Shown here one piece after another: positions 47,628-59,144 of a DNA stretch of 64,000 bases. The stretch is from contig NC_020172.2 of NCBI RefSeq assembly GCF_000224145.3, positions 2,069,962 to 2,133,961 of the forward strand. The letters are read 5' to 3'. Source of the DNA: Ciona intestinalis (Eukaryota; Chordata; Ascidiacea; Phlebobranchia; Cionidae). The position numbers were made by a program, and so were the translations under genes. Each line of letters starts with the position of its first letter. Position 1 is the stretch's first letter. The notes under the pieces are model-generated. The model saw only the letters and a list, made by a program, of their open reading frames with translations, was not told the origin of the DNA and searched no databases.

Positions 47628-50600
47628 ATGGCTGCCTTTCCACCTCCAATTAAAAACCCTGAGATTAAATATACAAAAGTAAGTTTTAGCAGCCTAGTTA
47701 CAGTTCTCCGTCTAGTTTTAATCGAAGAGCAATGATATTAGTTTTCCAACTCAAACATTAAACGTTCTGTATAATTCAGTAATTATTTGAAAATATTAAT
47801 CTTTTTAATGAAGAGTTGTCTTTTTGCCACTGGTGGTTAAATTTGATACCAATCACATGTATCACAACTCTTTGACTGCAATTAAGTCTTAACATTAGTC
47901 ATGAACTATACTATATCTCTCATATTGTCCAATTTTCCAATTTCAAAAAACATAAATGTTACTATCTCTACGATGTTTTCTTTTGTAAAAACTATGTTAA
48001 TGTTATGTGATTACAGTTGTTCATCAACAATGAGTTTGTTGATGCAAAAGATGGATCAACTTTTCCAACAGAGAACCCAGCAACTGGGGAGGAGATTTGT
48101 CAAGTTTCAGAAGCAAAAGCTGTAATTTTAACGTCATAAAGTTATATTTATGTGTGTTGTGTTCTTGTGTATATGTTTATATGAAGGTAAAATAAATTAT
48201 GATTTATGTCTTAATACTTAAAGAATGTCAATCCGGTCCGGCCCTGTGGCACAGTGATTACCGTGCCTGCCTGTAACCCAGAGGTAATGGATTCAAGGCT
48301 CAATGCTGCTACTATTGTAGGCGTATGTGTCCTTGGGCAAAACACTTAACGACAATTGCTTTAACCCAAGTGGTAACTAATAGGTTGTCCAAATTATCAG
48401 CCATACATAACAACAAGTTATCTTAACACCAGTACACATATACCAGGCTGATGTAGATGCGGCAGTAGCAGCCGCACGTAAAGCTTTTCAACCTGGATCA
48501 GAGTGGAGGAAAATGGAACCAAAGAAAAGAGGAGTTCTACTTAATAAATTGGCTGATTTAATGGAACGGGACTACCAATATTTGGCAGTAAGTCTGTGGC
48601 GGTGGGTAAACTATGACAAACACAGGGCTCTTGCCATGCCTGACCATAGGACCTCACCCATATAGAGTAGATCAAACAGATTACTGAATAATGTTCCACC
48701 ACGCTAAGAGTTCTTGCATCTTATACATACTTAGTTACTGCCAACTTGAATGGTTACTTAGCGACTGCATACTTAACAGGTTTCGTGACACCTTGTGTGA
48801 ACATATGCTTGTTTCTTAAGTTTGGGTAATTTTTATATTTTGAAATTTGTGGCACCTTAATCAATTTATTAGTTTACAATTACAACAATTTCAGTCCCTG
48901 GAAAGTTTGGATGGTGGAAAAGTTTACACCCAAACATGTGGGTTGGATATCAGGATAAGTATTGATGGGTTGAGATACTTTGCTGGCTGGGCGGATAAGG
49001 ACCATGGAAAGACTATGCCAATGGGTGAAAAAAACACAAATTAACTTTGGTTTAAGAGATAAGTTATAAACGAATAAAAGATTGAATGTTTATAAACATA
49101 TGAGTGAAAAGAATATGAATGTAATATAAATGAATCAGTAGACTATATGTTAATGTATATTAATTAATAAATGACTATATTTTAATGAACAAAACGAATA
49201 TAAATCAGTGAATGAAGATATGTAAGTTTTATTTGGTTGGTTTTGCAGTGGTATCAATTGCTCCATTTAGTTTTAACTTTGTTGCTAAAATAGTTTAGTC
49301 ATTTGGAATGTGTTATATCCTGCTTTTGGTAATAGCCTAGTATATTTGCCTACTTCAGCTATCTTTGGCAAATATTGTGTTGTCTGAAGGCAAACAAAAA
49401 CGACTTTACAATGTACCTGCCTGTTTCATCCATTTTATTTAATGAACAGTATAACTTTAACCTGTGTGCTTAGCTGTCTGCAGCATTCACATTTCTATGA
49501 TATGTTTTACATTCATCTACAATTCTACAGCAAACTTTAGAATATATTTTTGGAATACATAACTTGCATGTGTATTGTATAATAAAGTAAAACTACATAT
49601 ACATTGTACATGCGGACAGTATAATGTAGCATATTATTTAATTCTTAACTCACCATACTTTTGCAGAGAATGGTTATTTTGCATACACCAGACATGAACC
49701 AATAGGTGTTTGTGGTGCAATTATTCCTGTAAGTATATTATATTTAATGAAAATTTGTTTTATTCAAACAACATCAAATAAAAATAACAGCAAAATTTCA
49801 AATCATTGCATCAACCCAGTAGTCCCTAATGTATTATACAAATATGTTGACCTGGAATAAATTAAAAGGTGGGTCTGCACCAGGGACTTAAAAGCCAAAG
49901 TTATTTTAATTTATGTAATGCACAAAATAGCACTTACATTCCAATAAACTATTTTATTCAGTGGAATGTACCATTAGTTATGTTTTGTTGGAAACTTGGG
50001 CCATGTGTTTCTATGGGTAATGTTCTTGTGTTGAAACCAGCAGAACTAACACCCTTAACTGCGCTTTATATGGCTTCACTTATCAAAGAAGCAGGATTTC
50101 CACCAGGAGTGGTCAATGTTATACCAGGTAAATTCATATATATCTCAGAAGTTATGGCACCACAGGATATTTTGCAAAATGTTTGAGGTTGACTGCTGAT
50201 AAAACTTACATTGAGGCGAAGTTACAAATATTTAGGAATCCTGACCANAGTCAGGTGTAGAAAAATAGTTAAAGACTCATTGAAATGCTCCCCTCCACGG
50301 AATTCTTTAGTAAAAGGCGAAAGAATCATGCGCTGAAGAGAAGCCAGAGTAGCTTATAGAAAAAAATCGATTTGACCAGTTAAACAAAAACTACCTCATG
50401 TTTGTGGGGACTTCGTTAGTGCATAATATGTGACCATGTATTATATTTCTAGGTTTTGGTAAAACAGCAGGATCTCCTTTATCTCGGCACATGGATGTAG
50501 ATAAAATTGCCTTCACTGGTTCAACATTGGTTGGTCGACAAATACAGAAAGATTCGGCCGAAACAAATCTTAAACGTGTCACCCTTGAACTGGGAGGCAA

Positions 50601-52486
50601 AAGTCCAAACATTGTATTTGCCGATGCTGACAGTAAGTGCTGGTGTTTGAGGCCTTTTGTAGCCAATTTTAAATATGCTCTTATGTTCACTGTCCATGTT
50701 AACAAGTATAATGAGACAATAATTTTCGTACAGTAGATATGTGTAAGAAGTATATCAAGAGTTGTAAAATATTTTAAACCCAGAATATAAAGAAGTTTTA
50801 TCTGAATTACCTTGTAATTACAACAGTTGTAGTCTATCATCTCTGTGTTAAAGCATGCTTTTTATTAAAAGACAAAAACAACAGCACCTAAACAATGTTC
50901 AAACACCCTCTATACAGTGGACTATGCTGTGAAGATGGCCCATGATTCAGTGTTTATGAATGCTGGGCAGATATGTTGCGCCGGTACACGTACTTTTGTA
51001 CATGAAGACATATATGATGAGTTTGTGAAGAGAAGTGTTGAAAGAGCAAAGCAGGGAAGGATTGGAGAACCAAGTGATTTGGAAGTAGAGCATGGACCAC
51101 AGGTGAAGTGAACAAATATAAAGGTGATTCTTTACATAGTCTTGTACTTTTTTTCATTTTATATCCCAAACCAGTGATACCTAAAATATTATAGCTCACC
51201 CTTTACTTTTATTATCTAAATAAAGTTACTCGCTATCAACATAATAACTAATATAGTTGAGAGTAGGAAGGCATTAACCAAAAGAGTGTTTATGAAACAA
51301 TTTGGAAATGAGGAATGGTAATATTATTGCATAACATTATGTGTGAATAGCCCGGCCACGCGAGGTTAAAGTATGTTATATTCATGCATTCATGTGTAAT
51401 ATTATCTACAGATCACCAAACTGCAGAAAGATAAGATCTTGAAATATTTAGAAGGTGGAGTAAAACAAGGATGTAAGATAGAATGTGGTGGAGGGGAAGT
51501 TAAAGGAAAAGGACATTTTGTTCAACCTACTGTCCTAACTAACCTTACTGATGATATGACTGTTTCAAAAGAAGAGGTATTGTTATGTCATGTTTTTCAG
51601 TCTGTCACTAGTTTGTGAGCTAAAACTCGACAGTCTGCATGAATACACCATGCGTGTCTGGTGTATAAGACACGGTTGTTTTAACTTAACAGTTAAAGAA
51701 ATCTATATCCGCTACTCACCATATCATTTTCAATGGTATCCATTTATGACTAGCTTTGTACAATTACCACTTCCAGATATTTGGTCCAGTTCAACAGATC
51801 TACAAATTCAAAGATGTATCTGAAGTATTAAAGCGAGCCAACAATACAAAATATGGATTGGCAGCTGCCGTATTCACCAATGATATTAATAAAGCTATGG
51901 CAATTTCAAATGGGGTTGAAGCTGGAACAGTTTGGTAAGATGGAGTGTTATGTTGGGTTTGATTGTTAAAATGTAATGCAAAAGACACTCATGCTAACTC
52001 TGTATTATAACTTGACAGTGAGCATGAGGTGCATGGATAGACCGTGTCGTTCATGTGTGTCGAGCTATAACATGTATTCTAATACACCAAGCAAGCACAT
52101 ATGTTGTAATCATACTATACACCTCATGCCCAGTGTCAAGTTATAACATGTGTCTTCTTATAAACCAGACCCTCCAAGGTGTATTCATATACTTTATGCT
52201 CACTGTCAAGTTATAACATGGATGTCTTCTTATACACCAAGCACACATATTAATACCGCGCTTGAAATTACAACATACCTATTAGATGTTCATTTAAATA
52301 GAAAACATAACCTTAACCACTTTCTACTTTGTAATTAACAGGGTAAACTGTTACTTCAAAATGGAGCCTTCTTATCCATTTGGTGGATATAAAGAGTCAG
52401 GTATTGGGCGTGAACAGGGGGAATATGTATTGCATGAATACACGGAAGTCAAAACTGTCGTCATGAAAATAGATCCAACTAAATAA
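47628..52486 (+). CDS. aldh1a: ALDH1A/retinal dehydrogenase-like paralogue b
   Basis: Eleven exons: 47628-47678, 48017-48121, 48447-48587, 48895-49024, 49667-49728, 49962-50127, 50453-50632, 50918-51102, 51412-51576, 51777-51934, 52342-52486. They give 495 residues, with exon lengths and phases matching paralogue a except for a slightly shorter last exon. Catalytic motifs IIPWN, LELGGK and GQICCAG are present. No mitochondrial presequence is seen ([17 protein letters not shown]). By eye, exons 2, 6, 7, 9 and 10 are almost the same as in paralogue a, whereas exon 4, the 3' half of exon 8 and exon 11 differ clearly. Intron 6 is also nearly identical and carries an antisense U5 gene with one unknown base at 50248. 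A poly(A) signal (AATAAA) is at 52607. A tRNA-derived SINE lies in intron 2 and a minisatellite in intron 10. Confidence 0.9.
48236..48420 (+). mobile_element. tRNA-derived SINE in ALDH b intron 2
   Basis: The head has a Pol III A-box-like CTGTGGCACAGTGATTACCG and B-box-like AATGGATTCAAGGC. The body is TGTGTCCTTGGGCAAAACAC, then ACCCAAGTGGTAACTAATAG. The body recurs many times in this window in both orientations. Confidence 0.65.
50239..50352 (-). ncRNA. RNU5: U5 spliceosomal snRNA, copy 2 (antisense in ALDH b intron 6)
   Basis: This is the reverse-strand counterpart of copy 1 in the paralogous intron of ALDH b. It has the same 5' end, loop I, Sm site and 3' stem, with one unresolved base (n) at 50248 in the terminal loop. 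Flanking intron sequence is almost the same as in ALDH a, so the U5 gene was carried by the ALDH duplication or by later gene conversion. The upstream CCCACAAACA element is kept at the same distance. Confidence 0.87.
50399..50408 (-). promoter_or_regulatory. Candidate snRNA proximal sequence element, U5 copy 2
   Basis: The same CCCACAAACA on the minus strand, 56 bases before the start of U5 copy 2. Because this intron is nearly identical to that of ALDH a, it is not independent evidence of conservation. Confidence 0.45.
51995..52260 (+). repeat. About 70-bp minisatellite in ALDH b intron 10
   Basis: Imperfect units share GTCAAGTTATAACATG, TCTTCTTATACACCA and a CTCATGCCCAGTG-like block at a period of roughly 70 bases. 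Related single or double units occur at 12835-12990, 42535-42625 and 51590-51680. Confidence 0.6.
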
Positions 52487-52606
52487 TGACTCTTCATTCA
52501 TTTCATTATATTCAAGAACAAATGGCGAATATTAGAACACAAACATGCTGAAATTAATCATAACTTGCACTGTCTAATAACATATTACAGAATATCTACT
52601 TTTTTA

Positions 52607-52612
52607 AATAAA
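52607..52612 (+). terminator. Poly(A) signal of ALDH b
   Basis: AATAAA about 120 bases after the stop codon, followed by a GT-rich stretch. Confidence 0.55.
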
Positions 52613-53417
52613 GCATTACAAAGGTGTTGTTAATTAATTATTCAAATATAAAACTGCAATCTATTCTCACATAACATAATTTACCTCATATTACACATAG
52701 CTTTAATTAAGTAATCTTACAAGTAATTACTATTCTGTGTATATTAATCCGTGGACAAAATAATAAAATTTGTGTGTTATACCAAAAGTTGTGTTATACT
52801 TTTAGATATGTAGTTAATTAAATGATGATCACTTATTTGTCCTCATGTGGCAGGACAACTAGAGTTTTAACACAGGTGCTCTACTGGGCATTGTATACAG
52901 TGGCACTTCATTTCTAAAGCATGCCCCCTCGGGCCCCTCCTTTAGTCATTGCAGCAAGATTTTTTTAATGAATAACTATTGGGTGTTGTAATTTATGACA
53001 AATAACTAAGTATTATTGATCAGCTATAATGTTTAAAAGTGTAACTAATGTTTTTACATAAAATTCTATTCTACACGATGAGGTCCTTTAGCATGACACA
53101 CTATGGAACCCAAGATTTAGACCAAAGTTAGGCTATTACCCTTTTGTTTTATCTAATGTTACTTTGTGGGCAGTTTACACATAGCTTTGTGAGTATGTAT
53201 GAGTAACCTTGTTTTTCGGTTACAGAACAAAGAACTGCCCTAAAACTGATGTTAAAGCAGCAACAGTAGATTCTACTGCTCATATAAAGTAAATAATATG
53301 TAGAAAAAAAAACTATGTAAACTTTAAAATGGCCTAAACATACAAAACTGCAAAATTAAAAGGAACATAAAAAAACACGATTTGTTGATTATAATGTCAT
53401 AAAACCCTTTGTACTTC

Positions 53418-56400
53418 TCACACAAGTGGAGGAGTTTTAATGTAAACTGTTTTAACTTCAGTATATGCATCCAAAGCCTCTTCCCCTAAATCTCTTCCGG
53501 AACCTGATTGCTTACACCCACCAAATGGAGCATTTGCATTCAACGCAAAAAAGCAATTTACCCTGCACAAAAACAGAATTTGAAAATTTATTTCGGAAAT
53601 AATTTTGATTTTAAAATTTCTGAATACTGAAGTTCATGTTACTTAAGTCATAATTAAATTTAAAATGTTTACAACTATGTGGAACTGTTAACCTTGGTAA
53701 AATTTGAAAAAAAATAGTTTCAAATTCTGTTTTTATGCCCTAAATAGAGAATACACATTCTAAGTTTGTTAAACAAAACCCAAGCCTAACTCACCACACA
53801 GTTCCAACTCTGGCACATCTTGCCACTGTCATGGCATTATTGATATTGTTAGTAAACACACCAGCTACTAATCCATATTGTGATGCGTTAGATCTTTCTA
53901 TGACCTCAGCAATGGTTTTGAATTTGAAAATGAGTTGCACAGGACCAAAAATCTAAAAGAATTGTTAAATCAACAATGATTTGAAATTGAATAAACTTAA
54001 TAAATATTCTTAACGTAAAAAAAGAGATAAATTGGGCAACCATAAGGGGACCACTGGGTTGGGACCAAATCATAAGTATCTTGCCCCAGAACACACATGC
54101 AAAATGGTAGCAGCGATGAGCGTTAAATTTGTATACCTTGGGCTTGACAAACAGTGAATTTTAAGGTTCTAATTTATTCTCTCAAAAAATTAAAAATTAA
54201 AAATTAAACACACACATTACCTCTTCCTTTGCTATTTCCATGTGGTCACTCATGCCCACCATCACGGTTGGTTGCACATAGTGTCCCTTTAACCCTTCCA
54301 CTTTTTTCCCCCCACATAGTAAAGTACAACCATCTTTCACTCCTTGATCTATCATTGCAAGGATACGGTCTTGCTGGTATTTATTTATCTACAAAAAATT
54401 ATATATGTAAGAGATAAACTATGTATTCAAAAAATAAAATTCAATGAAATTTTACAACTGTGAATGTTAACATATTTTAGCAATGTCACGCTAAATTTTG
54501 TTAAATATTAAAAATACATTACGCCTAACTGCCATGCATAATGTATTGTCCGGAAACTTGAAACAACTTCCAAACACCAGCATCCCTTACCTGTGGCCCA
54601 TGATCTGTATCAACATCCATTGGATCCCCAATCTTCTTCATTTTTGCTTTTTCCACGCTCTTCCTCACAAACTCATCGAAAATATCTTCATGAACAAAAG
54701 TCCGAGACCCAGCGCAGCAAATTTGTCCACCTTGGGTGAAAATGGCGACTCCAGCAGCTCCTACAGCTACATCCACTAAGAAAAGGAGGAACATCATTAA
54801 ATATGTGAAATATAATTGTACAGTGCTGTGGATCAGCGGTTAGGTAATTGTATCGTAAGCAGAGGATACAGGGTTTAATTCTTAATACTGACAGGCGTTA
54901 GTATCCCTCGGCCAGACACCTAACAAACATTGTTCCAACCCAGTGTAACTAATGAGTTTTAGCACCCTAAACGTTGGAGTGACTCCAGCCTAAATCTCAG
55001 GTCCCAAGCCATTTCATTCCTAGCACTTATATCAAAGGGCTAAACCACAATTTTTGTAAAAATACTAATTTAATCCTCACAATCAACATCAGGAAATATA
55101 ATAAGAGGACTCTTCCCTCCAAGTTCAAGAGTGAGGTTCTTAAAGTTGGAATCAGCTGATGCTTTTTGAATGAGTCTTCCTGTGTTAACGGATCCAGTAA
55201 AAGATAACTTCATGATATCCATGTGGTGCGACAAGGCTGAACCAGCTTCTGCACCAAACCCTGGTTCAAATAAGAATATTAATTAGGTTATGTCTACTAC
55301 CATGTAAAACATAATATAGTATTAGTAGCTCCTTTGGTGTATATATACACTATATATAAATGTTTATATATATAATGTTAATTCCAATGTTTTCTTTGCC
55401 ATTCGATATGACCATTATTTTTGACCCTTTTTTATTGTATTATTGTTGGGAGGTCATACAACGAGGGCAGCAGCAAACCTAAGATTCAGGTGGGAGTAAG
55501 TTCATCATGCCAACAACCAGGAATGACACATTTGTGAAGATAATGTCTGCTAAGTATCTTGCCAAAAATTGCATATGACTACCAGCATCAATAGCCCCCT
55601 TATTGTTAAAGTCTTATTGTCATAAATATATACACACAGTCCATCTTACCTGGCACAACATTAAGCACCCCAGGTGGGAAACCAGCTTCTACCACGAGAG
55701 ACGCTACATACAATGCAGTTAATGGTGTAACTTCTGAAGGTTTCAATACAAGTGTATTCCCCATAGCTAGGCATGGTGCTACTTTCCAAGCCAACATTAT
55801 AAGGGGGACGTTCCACTGAAAGATAAAGATGGTTTAATTTAAAAAAAACATAATAAATCAATTATATATAATATATCAATATCATAGTTTTATTACAAAA
55901 GTAGTTTTAAACGTCTTGTATTTATATTTTTCAAGAAGACAAAGGTAAAAATTGTGAATAGAAATACATCGACAGGTTTTGTCATAACTATAAACTGTTT
56001 TAAATGTAAGTGAACTGTATTAATAAGTTCGTTTATAAAAAAATGCTTTGTGTTTTAATATTTGTTATTTATGAGTATTAACAGTAATATATATATATGT
56101 GAAAGTATGATCCGGGTGTGCCATGATGGCAAGCACATGAATAGATTTACCAGACTAACTCAAACACCTGTTTATTACTGCACAACAGGTTACTTACAGG
56201 AATAATTGCACCACATACACCAACAGGTTCCCTTGTCGTATAAACCATGTAATCACCATCTGCATCAAGAATGCTTATCATACAACTTTGTTAATTAAAA
56301 GGACATTAAAAAAAAGCCTCACATATATAAACTTTGCACTTAAAAACAAAGCCTACATACTATCTGATTTTAAATTAGCAATACTTAAATTGCATTTGAA

Positions 56401-59144
56401 AAAGGGAATACCCATTATCCACTAAACAATTTACCAATTATTTATGCTTCATTTGCAAGGCTTTACGCCCCATTTGAGATAAACAGAATATAATACAAAA
56501 AATGCTGGTTTAATTTAACCAAGTGTGAAGCTTAATGAACCAGAAACAACCATAAGTGGTTCCATGTGGTTGAACTTCAGCCAACGTATGTTAAAGAAAG
56601 GGTGAAGTCAAATATTGATTTTAACATTAGTGGTTCCATATAATAAGTATATTTCAATTATAAATTAAAACGCAAAATTAAAACACCCAATTTTCACTTT
56701 AGAACTGAATATTATATTACACATATACAGGTATTTCTATGTGTTCTGTGTGCTCACATGCACAGAATTATTAAATAAATACAATGACATTTTATTACAA
56801 AATATGGAACAAAGTTAAGATTTTTCCATTTACAAGTCACATATATGTATAAATCTTATATGCATCGGGCAACTCTAGCGTGAATCACAGTTTCCCTGGG
56901 GTGACTTACATTAGGAATCCATTTTTTAACATTTTTAATATTTTTCGCTCTCGCGTGCAACATTATAGCATAAGGCTCGGCGCTCGGCCCAGTTTTCAGC
57001 CGGGCGCCGAGCGTCAAAAAAGGAGACGCTCGGGCACGAGCTTTTGAGTTCGGGCTCGGCTCGGCACATCCCTATACGTTATACATCTTAAAATTTGAAC
57101 TTGACTTATGGCGTGTAGGTGTTTATGTACACATTTTTGCAGTATATATTGGGTAATAGGGGCCAGATTAAAAAGTTTACTTTTTGCGAGAGGATATTTT
57201 TAAAATATTTTTTGTGTTAAGTCCTCTTAGACCATTCTTTCCCATGTGGAATTGGGGCATGGCATTTTATGTTTAGGGTATGGGATTCTTGAATAGCACT
57301 ATGTTTTGTTCCCTTGTTTTTTTCTTTTAAAGTCACAGAAAGACTCTCAGTTCTGAAAAGTCTGTGGCGGATAAATGGCAGACAACCACAGACACCACAG
57401 AAGCCAAAAGGTTATACCATGGCACATATACTATATTATTTAAAAAAGGATTATGTTTGATGTGAAGTACCCAATGAAAAACACACTTACAGCAATATAC
57501 AGTCGATCCCGTTCAATTAGATCCGCCAAATTATTTAATAACTTTGATCTGATCGATGGTGCCATTTGCCGCCATTTCGAACCAACTTTAAACGCTTCTT
57601 TAGCTGCAAATACTGCTTTGTCGACATCGGCCTGTAATTTGTGCAAAAACTCGACTGAGGGGTTTCCAATTTTTTTGATTAAATCAGATTAAACTTGTTG
57701 TTTGGTTTACAAAATTTTAAGCAAACGGAGTTTTAGAAGAAACTTGTGAACTAGGGATTTCCCCTATACTGCTACCAAAATGAGACAAAAAAATCCTGAA
57801 ACTTTTTGGGAGTAAGTAATGCTAATATGAGGAATAATTAAAAAGATTATTAATGTGATTCTATTGTCAATTTAAACAAAAATCGTTTGTTTGTGTGCAT
57901 TATTGACCATCGTTCGCTTTACATCGCTTCTTTACTTAACTACCGACAGGATCTTGAATATCGAATTTATAGACAAAGTAAGAAACCAACTCAGGCTGTA
58001 TCCCAAGTAACCTCACGTGCCAAACCGTGGGACCTCGTCCATATGGATTAAATTAAACAACAACGTTGCTTCAAAGCAGTAATCTGTCGATAAAAAGATG
58101 TTAGACCTGTTTTGCTTCAGAAACTTGACAGATGACGTCAGATGTAGCAGGGTTCGCCACAGTAAAGATTGAGCCATCCAAAGAAGTAGTCCACTCGTTG
58201 TTAATAAACAACTGTAATAAAAACTTGTATTTCATACAAAGTTTAAACTTGAATTTCATACAAATCACCTACGACAGGTTTTTTCTTGTATGAACAAATA
58301 TAGTTGGATGCTGAAATAAATTAGGTTGTTTTGCATCTAATTTAGCAAACAAAGCCTATATGTAAACGTCTAAAAGCGTTAATTAACATGATTGTAAATT
58401 TGTAAGAGTAAGCACGAAGGGAAGCAAGTACGTATGTGTAGTAGGGGGGGGGGGGGGGAAACGGGACACCTTTAGTACATAATATCCAAATATCCTGATC
58501 GTGTTTTTGACAAGTAACAACGGTCTATGGGACTCGTGAGGATTCAGTTTTATAATTATTTGATTTTTTTGTTTACTACCAAATGTGACAGAAAAATTGA
58601 AAGAAAATGTGTCCCATCTTCCCCTACCCTACTGTATAGTGAATAGCAATACACCATGGCTGTTTCATACTCGGTTTGTGGTTAACTCAAGTTAAGATAA
58701 ACAAATGACGTTGATTATAATAACACGACTTGAGCGTCAATAACCGTTAATATATGCAAATGCAAATCAAAATACGCGCCATGTTTCAGTTCACCACCTT
58801 TTCGCATATATAGTAGGGTGGGGAAAGATGGAACACTTTTTTGTTTGATAGTAAACAAAGAACATCCAAAGCATTATAAAACAGTACCCTCGTAACTCTT
58901 ATAGACCGTTGTTTATTGTTTAAAATACGACCAGGATATTTGGATATTATATGCTTGAAGTGTCCCATCTTCCCCCATCCAACTGTACTACAAATTGACA
59001 ACTATAAACGCAACCTTCGTTGACCCGCATGACACAGGGCATATAAGTAAGTTTGCCAGGTTACCGGAATGTATCCTAGCATTATACTTATACCTTGGTA
59101 AACTTAATTTCCGGGCTTCGTATGGCGCATGGTACAGTTGCCAT
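53418..59144 (-). CDS. aldh1a: ALDH1A-like paralogue c, exon 4 not found
   Basis: Minus-strand exons found: 59144-59094, 58211-58107, 57631-57491, (exon 4 missing), 56259-56198, 55815-55650, 55260-55081, 54775-54591, 54388-54221, 53952-53795, 53562-53418. Each has a length equal or close to its counterpart in paralogues a and b, and the same phase. Exon 1 encodes [17 protein letters not shown]. Catalytic motifs are intact (IIPWN, LELGGK, GQICCAG). In the 1.2 kb between exons 3 and 5 I see nothing resembling the SLESLDGG to YFAGWADK exon, whose 130 bases are required to keep frame. Direct joining of exon 3 to exon 5 shifts the frame. Either the gene is recently broken, the exon has diverged beyond recognition, or the assembly lost it at the GC-rich patch near 57.0 kb. 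No in-frame stops were noticed in the other exons, so decay, if any, is recent. Confidence 0.8.
54826..55015 (+). mobile_element. tRNA-derived SINE in ALDH c intron 7
   Basis: The head is GCTGTGGATCAGCGGTTAGG. The B-box region ACAGGGTTTAATTC and the body CTCGGCCAGACACCTAAC are decayed. Same family as the copy at 48.2 kb. Confidence 0.55.
56960..57075. repeat. GC-rich GCTCGG-rich patch in ALDH c, where exon 4 should be
   Basis: A block rich in CTCGGCGCTCGG, CCGGGCGCCGAGC and CGGGCTCGGCTCGGC stands out sharply from the AT-rich background and has internal inverted repeats. It may be an inserted repeat or an assembly artefact. Confidence 0.6.
58441..58633 (+). mobile_element. MITE copy with poly-G expansion in ALDH c intron 1
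   Basis: The left TIR has become a run of 14 G. The interior and right TIR (CCCATCTTCCCCTACCCTAC) match the family. Located between exons 1 and 2 of ALDH paralogue c. Confidence 0.75.
58811..58986 (-). mobile_element. MITE copy in ALDH c intron 1
   Basis: TIRs GTAGGGTGGGGAAAGATGG and CCCATCTTCCCCCATCC flank the reversed interior. It lies 180 bases from the previous copy, in the opposite orientation. Confidence 0.75.

Noticed and set aside
50391..50840. 149-codon minus-strand open frame across ALDH b
   Set aside because: Shadow of ALDH exon 7 and the adjacent intron; the same residues appear antisense to ALDH a.
42024..59144. Mitochondrial ALDH2 identity for the three ALDH genes
   Set aside because: The N-terminal exons are 17 codons long with no presequence; cytosolic ALDH1A type fits better, although substrate cannot be read from sequence.
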